From an uncultured Blautia sp. (lineage in GTDB: Bacteria > Bacillota > Clostridia > Lachnospirales > Lachnospiraceae): a stretch of 9,512 nucleotides of DNA. The position numbers were made by a program, and so were the translations under genes. This document shows positions 5,636 to 9,512 of this stretch, piece after piece. The stretch lies in NCBI GenBank assembly GCA_900551075.1, contig URVB01000082.1, forward strand, positions 1-9,512, read 5' to 3'. The notes beneath the pieces were generated by a model. It saw only the letters and a program-made list of their open reading frames with translations. It did no database searches and had not been told where the DNA came from. The stretch's first letter is position 1. Every line of letters begins with the position of its first letter.

Positions 5636-8149
5636 ATGTTCAAAAAGGGAAAGGAAGGCATACCCAAAAAGAGAAGACACAAAAGCAAGAAAAAAATAGC
5701 GGCCGGAATCCTTGGAACAGTCCTGATTTTAGGCGTGTCAGGGACTTTTGCATATTGGAAATTTAAGCGTCCGGCCGCTATGCCTCAGGAAAACAGGGAG
5801 GCACAGTCCGCAACTGTGGAAGTCGGAAGTATTGCCAACACAATTGTGGGAACGGGAAATCTGGCTCTGGATGCTGCACAGGCAGTGACGGTGCCTTCCG
5901 GGCTGAAGATAGAGGAAGTTTTTGTAGAAGACGGAGACTACGTTTCTGCAGGGACTGTCCTGGCTACGGTGGAAAAGGCATCTGTTTTAAGCGCTGTGGA
6001 AGAGGTTCAGACAGAAATGACGGAGTTGGATGAAAAAATCAGTGAATGCCAGGAGGATGAGGAGGAGAATGTGATCGAAAGCTCTGTGGCAGGACGGGTA
6101 AAGGCGATTTATGTGCAGGAGGACTCCGAAGTTACAGATGTGATGTTGGAGCAGGGTGCACTTATGGCGCTTTCTCTGGATGGACTGATGGCAGTGGATC
6201 TGAAGCTTGTAACAGGGGCACAGGCAGAGGAAGAGGTGGAGGTTCTTCTTCCAGATGGAACTTCCATTACCGGAACCGTGGAAAAAACGGCAGGGAGCAC
6301 CTGTACGGTTGTCATGACGGATAACGGTACAGGTCTGGGAGAGACAGTTACCGTATTGAATGCGGAGGGTGAAGAATGGGGAAGCGGAGAACTGTATATT
6401 CATCAGTCGTTGGAAATTACAGGAACTGTGGGAACGGTATCTGAGATATCGGTATCCGAAAATGAATGCGTGGAGAAGGGGACAGAGCTGCTGGTGCTGG
6501 AAGGTGCGGAAAGCGAGACGGAATACCAGGAGCTTTTGGCTACTCGGGAAGCCAGAACCGCTACCCTGAAAAAACTGCTGCTCCTGACAAAAGCTCCGGA
6601 AATTACAGCAGAGCAGAGCGGAACCATACAGAGCGTTTATGTGGCTGCCAGTACAGATTCTTCGGAAGCTGCCGGAGAATCCACAAACGGAGGAAGTTCA
6701 GCGAAAGCATCTCAGATGGCCGGCAGGACGGATGCTTTGGCAGGAGGCGTGCAGCGGATGGCATTTACTTCGGATGATACGGAAACAGAAGTAAAGGAGC
6801 TTGAGGATACTGCTGTGTGGCTGACAGACGATTTTCAGGATTATGATGAATCATTACAAAACGGCAGTGATCAGGATGGTGATGAACCTGTGCAGGACAC
6901 ACGTCAGGTATTATCACTGGCTGTGACCGGGGCCGGGGATTCTAATGCATCCGTGCTTGTCATTCCGGCCCCGAAAACGGGCGGGAAACCGGTATCAGGA
7001 GTGAATGCTTCGGATGGCACTTATACAGGAGCAGTGACATGGAATCCGTCAGGAGAGGTTTTCGCCGGAGAAACCAGTTATCAGGCATTGGTGGTACTGT
7101 ATGCTTCAGAGGGCTATATGTTTGCACAAAACAGTGTGCAGACAGCAGATCATGGAACCATATCGGGCATACAGGTATCTGGAGATGGCAGTACGATAGA
7201 ATTTCAGATTGCATTTTCTCAGACAGAGGGAAATGAAGAGAAGAATCAGGAATACGGCGGAAGTGAAACGGATATATTTACGGACCCTGAAAATGGAAAC
7301 GGAAACGGCAGTACCGGAACAGATGATCCGGCAGAGGGAAACAGCTCAGGAACTTCCGGAAACGGCAGCGGATCAAATGGAAATTCAGGAAATACAGGGA
7401 CTGGTTCAGGCAATACCGGAAGCGGCATGGGAGATACGGACAGTACTTCCAAAACGGAAACAGGTACTTCCTCTCAGGAGTCAGAGGCATCGGAAGAAAA
7501 GGATACAGGCTCGTATCTTTCGGAATACAGCACGGATGTAACTGCATTTACCATCTCTCCGGATGAGAATATGCTGCTGTCAGTCAGTGTGGATGAATTG
7601 GATATTAATTCCGTAGAGCTGGGACAGACAGCAGTCGTTACCTTTGATGCCATTGAGAATCAGGAATTTCAAGGTGAGGTTACGGGTATTGGAAATACAG
7701 CAAGCGTGAACGGCGGTGTTGCCAAATATGCAGTCGTTCTCACCATTGCAAAGGAAGAGCAGATGCGGGAAGGAATGAATGCTTCTGCAACGATCACCAT
7801 AGAAAAGAAGGAACAGGTGCTTACACTTCCGATGAATGCCCTGCAGGAACAGGGTGACCGGGTGTTTGTTTATACGGCACAGAATGAAGACGGTACCTTG
7901 TCAGGCGAAAGAGAAGTGACTACCGGACTTTCGGATGGCAGTACCGTAGAGATTACAGAAGGTTTGAGTGAAGGAGATATCGTGTATTATACCAGAACAG
8001 GAAATACCTCTCTGAACAGCGGAGGAGGAATGGGAGAAGCAGGCGGCCGGGGCGGCGGAGATTTTGAAAGAGATTTCAATGGAGATTTCGGAGGCTTTGG
8101 CGGTGGCATTCAGGGCAGCGGAAACCAGGGCGGTCCTCCGGGAATGTAA
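5636..8149 (+). CDS. HlyD/MacA-family adaptor, unusually long, with inserted Ig-like domain
   Basis: This 837-residue membrane-anchored adaptor links to a MacB-type permease. The RBS GGAGG (5623-5627) lies 8 bases before the ATG. A Lys/Arg-rich N-terminus and one membrane helix (about 21-43) place the rest outside. A first lipoyl-like barrel (VTVPSGLKIEEVFVEDGDYV at 84-103; VIESSVAGRVKAIYV at 146-160) flanks a very short helical hairpin (115-145). A second set follows: TGTVGTVSEISVSENECVEK (262-281), a hairpin (292-320) and ITAEQSGTIQSVYV (323-336). At about 340-632 there is a large insert: a Ser/Asp-rich stretch, a domain at about 430-530 (VLVIPAPKTGG, GTYTGAVTWNPSGEVFAGE, YQALVVLYASEGYMF) like extracellular Ig-like repeats, and a Gly/Asn/Ser linker. 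The adaptor beta-barrel resumes at 634 (LLSVSVDELDINSVELGQ), then the membrane-proximal domain (725-788) and a Gly-rich tail. MacA relatives are commonly 370-550 residues. Confidence 0.88.
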   Translation: MFKKGKEGIPKKRRHKSKKKIAAGILGTVLILGVSGTFAYWKFKRPAAMPQENREAQSATVEVGSIANTIVGTGNLALDAAQAVTVPSGLKIEEVFVEDGDYVSAGTVLATVEKASVLSAVEEVQTEMTELDEKISECQEDEEENVIESSVAGRVKAIYVQEDSEVTDVMLEQGALMALSLDGLMAVDLKLVTGAQAEEEVEVLLPDGTSITGTVEKTAGSTCTVVMTDNGTGLGETVTVLNAEGEEWGSGELYIHQSLEITGTVGTVSEISVSENECVEKGTELLVLEGAESETEYQELLATREARTATLKKLLLLTKAPEITAEQSGTIQSVYVAASTDSSEAAGESTNGGSSAKASQMAGRTDALAGGVQRMAFTSDDTETEVKELEDTAVWLTDDFQDYDESLQNGSDQDGDEPVQDTRQVLSLAVTGAGDSNASVLVIPAPKTGGKPVSGVNASDGTYTGAVTWNPSGEVFAGETSYQALVVLYASEGYMFAQNSVQTADHGTISGIQVSGDGSTIEFQIAFSQTEGNEEKNQEYGGSETDIFTDPENGNGNGSTGTDDPAEGNSSGTSGNGSGSNGNSGNTGTGSGNTGSGMGDTDSTSKTETGTSSQESEASEEKDTGSYLSEYSTDVTAFTISPDENMLLSVSVDELDINSVELGQTAVVTFDAIENQEFQGEVTGIGNTASVNGGVAKYAVVLTIAKEEQMREGMNASATITIEKKEQVLTLPMNALQEQGDRVFVYTAQNEDGTLSGEREVTTGLSDGSTVEITEGLSEGDIVYYTRTGNTSLNSGGGMGEAGGRGGGDFERDFNGDFGGFGGGIQGSGNQGGPPGM
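7286..7450 (+). repeat. Low-complexity Gly/Asn/Ser/Thr-coding tract in the adaptor
   Basis: Codons for about residues 551-605 are a degenerate series of GGAAACGGC, GGAAATTCA and GGCAATACC units encoding GNGNGS, SGNGSGSNGN and GNTGTGSGNTG. It joins the inserted Ig-like domain to the resumed adaptor fold and probably acts as a flexible extracellular spacer. The units are imperfect, so this is compositional repetition rather than a clean tandem array. Confidence 0.7.
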
Positions 8150-8160
8150 AGGCGGTGCGT

Positions 8161-9390
8161 ATGATTTTTCAGTCTGTAAAAATGGCCTGGAGTGCCATTA
8201 CTGCCAATAAGCTTCGGACATTTCTGACTATGCTTGGAATCATTATCGGTGTGGCGGCTCTGATTGTTCTGGTATCTATTGCCGATGGAGCAACCACCTC
8301 GGTCACAGATGAAATTTCCGGCATGGGTGCCAGCTATCTGACGGTATCCATCACAGATGATAAAGAGAATCCTTTGAGGTGGAAGGAACTGTCGGAATTT
8401 ATGGAACCGGAAGAGATAGAGGCAGCGGCCCCATATGCCAGAACAAGTGTTACTGCGAAGAGCGGATATACCAGCGGTACCATGACCCTGGTCGGAACAA
8501 CGGGATGTTATGCGCAGATTCAGGAAATGGAGGTACAGAGCGGGCGGTTCCTGAAGAATGCGGATGTGGAAAACAATTCTTACGTGGTCGTCCTGACATC
8601 GGACACAGCAGTGGAGCTGCTGGGAAGGGCAGATGTGGCGGGCGAGACCATTTCTTTAAACGGCAGGAGCTTTTTGGTTGCAGGTGTGCTGGATGAGGAC
8701 AGCACGTCCTCCCTGACCGGAAATATGGGAGGGAATATGAGCACGGGCACTTCGGAAGACTCCGAAAATACAACGGTTTCGCTGGAAGGGTATATCCCTT
8801 ATTCTACGATGACAAGAGTTTCTGATAATATTCTGGATGTCACGCAGTTTTATGTTTCAGCGGCCAGCGAAGAAACACTGGAGTATGCGGAGAAAGCAAT
8901 TACGCAAAAAATGCTGGAACGGTTTGGAAATGATGAGGATGCTTTTACGGTTACGGATCAGTCCGAGATTATGGAGGCCATGGAGAGCGTGAATGATACC
9001 ATGTCTCTGATGCTTGGCGGCATTGCGGCAATTTCTCTGCTGGTTGGAGGCATTGGCATCATGAATATCATGCTGGTATCCGTAACAGAGCGGACCCGGG
9101 AAATCGGTATCCGCAAAGCCATTGGTGCCGGCAGGGGCAGCATTATGCTGCAGTTTCTGATAGAAGCCCTGCTTGTGAGCATGCTGGGCTGTTTGGCAGG
9201 GATCGGAGTCTCCTGGCTGATTCTTCAGATTGCAGGGATGCTCATGCCCTCCATGACCTTTACCATGTCTATGGGGGTCGTGTGGATTTCCGTGGGATTT
9301 TCCGGAATCATCGGTGTGGGCTTCGGACTGTACCCGGCTGATAAGGCGGCAAGAAAGAAGCCCATTGATGCACTTCGGCATTCAGGGTGA
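8161..9390 (+). CDS. MacB/FtsX-type ABC transporter permease without fused ATPase
   Basis: This 409-residue permease has the MacB half-transporter plan. ATG 8161 is preferred because AAAGG (8148-8152) lies 8 bases upstream; the GTG at 8155 would be only 2 bases from it. TM1 (about 20-40, LTMLGIIIGVAALIVLVSIA) is followed by a large extracellular domain (about 45-280, MacB periplasmic-core type). Three helices follow: about 283-308 (IAAISLLVGGIGIMNIMLV), 328-357 and 370-391. The coupling region ERTREIGIRKAIGAGRGSI (310-328) and the C-terminal YPADKAARKKPIDALR (391-406) are hallmark MacB sequences. The start lies 11 bases after the adaptor stop. A full MacB also carries an ATPase domain, and Gram-positive relatives usually have a separate LolD/MacB-like ATPase gene beside the permease; none is found here. 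The only ATPase in the window, at 532-1383, is of the YtrB type and belongs to the other operon. Such systems extrude peptides or small molecules or act as mechanotransmitters; the substrate is unknown. Confidence 0.92.
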   Translation: MIFQSVKMAWSAITANKLRTFLTMLGIIIGVAALIVLVSIADGATTSVTDEISGMGASYLTVSITDDKENPLRWKELSEFMEPEEIEAAAPYARTSVTAKSGYTSGTMTLVGTTGCYAQIQEMEVQSGRFLKNADVENNSYVVVLTSDTAVELLGRADVAGETISLNGRSFLVAGVLDEDSTSSLTGNMGGNMSTGTSEDSENTTVSLEGYIPYSTMTRVSDNILDVTQFYVSAASEETLEYAEKAITQKMLERFGNDEDAFTVTDQSEIMEAMESVNDTMSLMLGGIAAISLLVGGIGIMNIMLVSVTERTREIGIRKAIGAGRGSIMLQFLIEALLVSMLGCLAGIGVSWLILQIAGMLMPSMTFTMSMGVVWISVGFSGIIGVGFGLYPADKAARKKPIDALRHSG

Positions 9391-9420
9391 TTGTTTGTGT
9401 ATTTCGCTTTCAAAGTCACT

Positions 9421-9456
9421 GAAAAGTGCAGCGTCTCTGATGCTGCATTTTTTATT
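9421..9456 (+). terminator. Intrinsic terminator of the export operon
   Basis: TGCAGC (9427-9432) pairs with GCTGCA (9442-9447) around a 9-base loop. Six T residues (9448-9453) follow directly and AAAA precedes the stem, so the helix can extend through A-T pairs with a bulged G. It lies 36 bases after the permease stop and closes the operon. Confidence 0.75.
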
Positions 9457-9463
9457 CTATAGG

Positions 9464-9512
9464 GTGCGCCCAGAAAAGGGCTTGGAATCCGGTGGGTGAA
9501 AGTCCCACGCTG
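9464..9512 (+). mobile_element. 5' end of a group II intron, cut by window edge
   Basis: The sequence from 9464, GTGCGCCCAG, matches the conserved GUGYG 5' boundary of bacterial group II introns. Two short domain I-like hairpins follow: GCCC (9468-9471) with GGGC (9478-9481), and GTGGG (9492-9496) with CCCAC (9504-9508), the second containing GGTGAAAGTCCC, close to the GGUGAGAGUCCC element I recall from the Oceanobacillus group IIC intron. The ribozyme core and reverse transcriptase would lie beyond the window. The site just after an intrinsic terminator suits group IIC, which targets terminator hairpins. The class remains provisional because only 49 bases are visible. Confidence 0.75.

Noticed and set aside
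7209..7547. Alternative frames on both strands over the adaptor linker
   Set aside because: They arise from repetitive GGAAACGGC-like codons; the adaptor frame continues through this region into a recognised domain.
9314..9499. Small plus-strand frame overlapping the permease end, terminator and intron start
   Set aside because: It crosses three better-supported elements and has no RBS or family features.

Overview
The window looks like chromosomal DNA of a Gram-positive anaerobe of the Clostridia, most likely a Lachnospiraceae relative. Three things suggest this: strong purine-rich Shine-Dalgarno sites (AGGAGG, GGAGG), A/T-rich intergenic stretches, and the gene families present (YtrA-type GntR regulator with its ABC pair, DUF362 protein, cytidylate kinase-like protein, and a MacA/MacB-like export operon for a cell without an outer membrane). 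The taxonomic call rests on family resemblance, not on a search.

Both edges lie in group II intron sequence. Bases 1 to about 46 look like the end of domain V plus domain VI of one intron. Bases 9464-9512 look like the start of another (GTGCG boundary and two short domain I hairpins), just after the terminator of the last operon. The segment between them has three blocks.

Block 1 (about 94-2852, + strand) is a promoter with a perfect 12-bp inverted repeat, a YtrA-family GntR repressor gene broken by one missing base in an A-run, an intact ABC ATPase gene, a decayed ABC-2 permease gene (frameshift and loss of the C-terminal half), and an intact DUF362 protein with a cysteine-rich C-terminus. 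The transporter unit appears to be decaying, while the ATPase and DUF362 frames remain open.

Block 2 (2942-3529, - strand) is a cytidylate kinase-like P-loop protein with its own promoter and RBS. It converges on DUF362 across a long hairpin terminator.

Block 3 (3767-9390, + strand) is a tight three-gene operon: a secreted, acidic, probably beta-helical protein; an 837-residue HlyD/MacA-like adaptor carrying a large insert; and a MacB/FtsX-type permease. It has paired TTTTCACA repeats 11 bp apart upstream of its promoter and an intrinsic terminator after it. No ATPase gene is in the operon, so the permease must borrow one or be powered another way. The exported protein, the enlarged adaptor and the ATPase-less permease are the best candidate here for an undescribed variant of a known export system.
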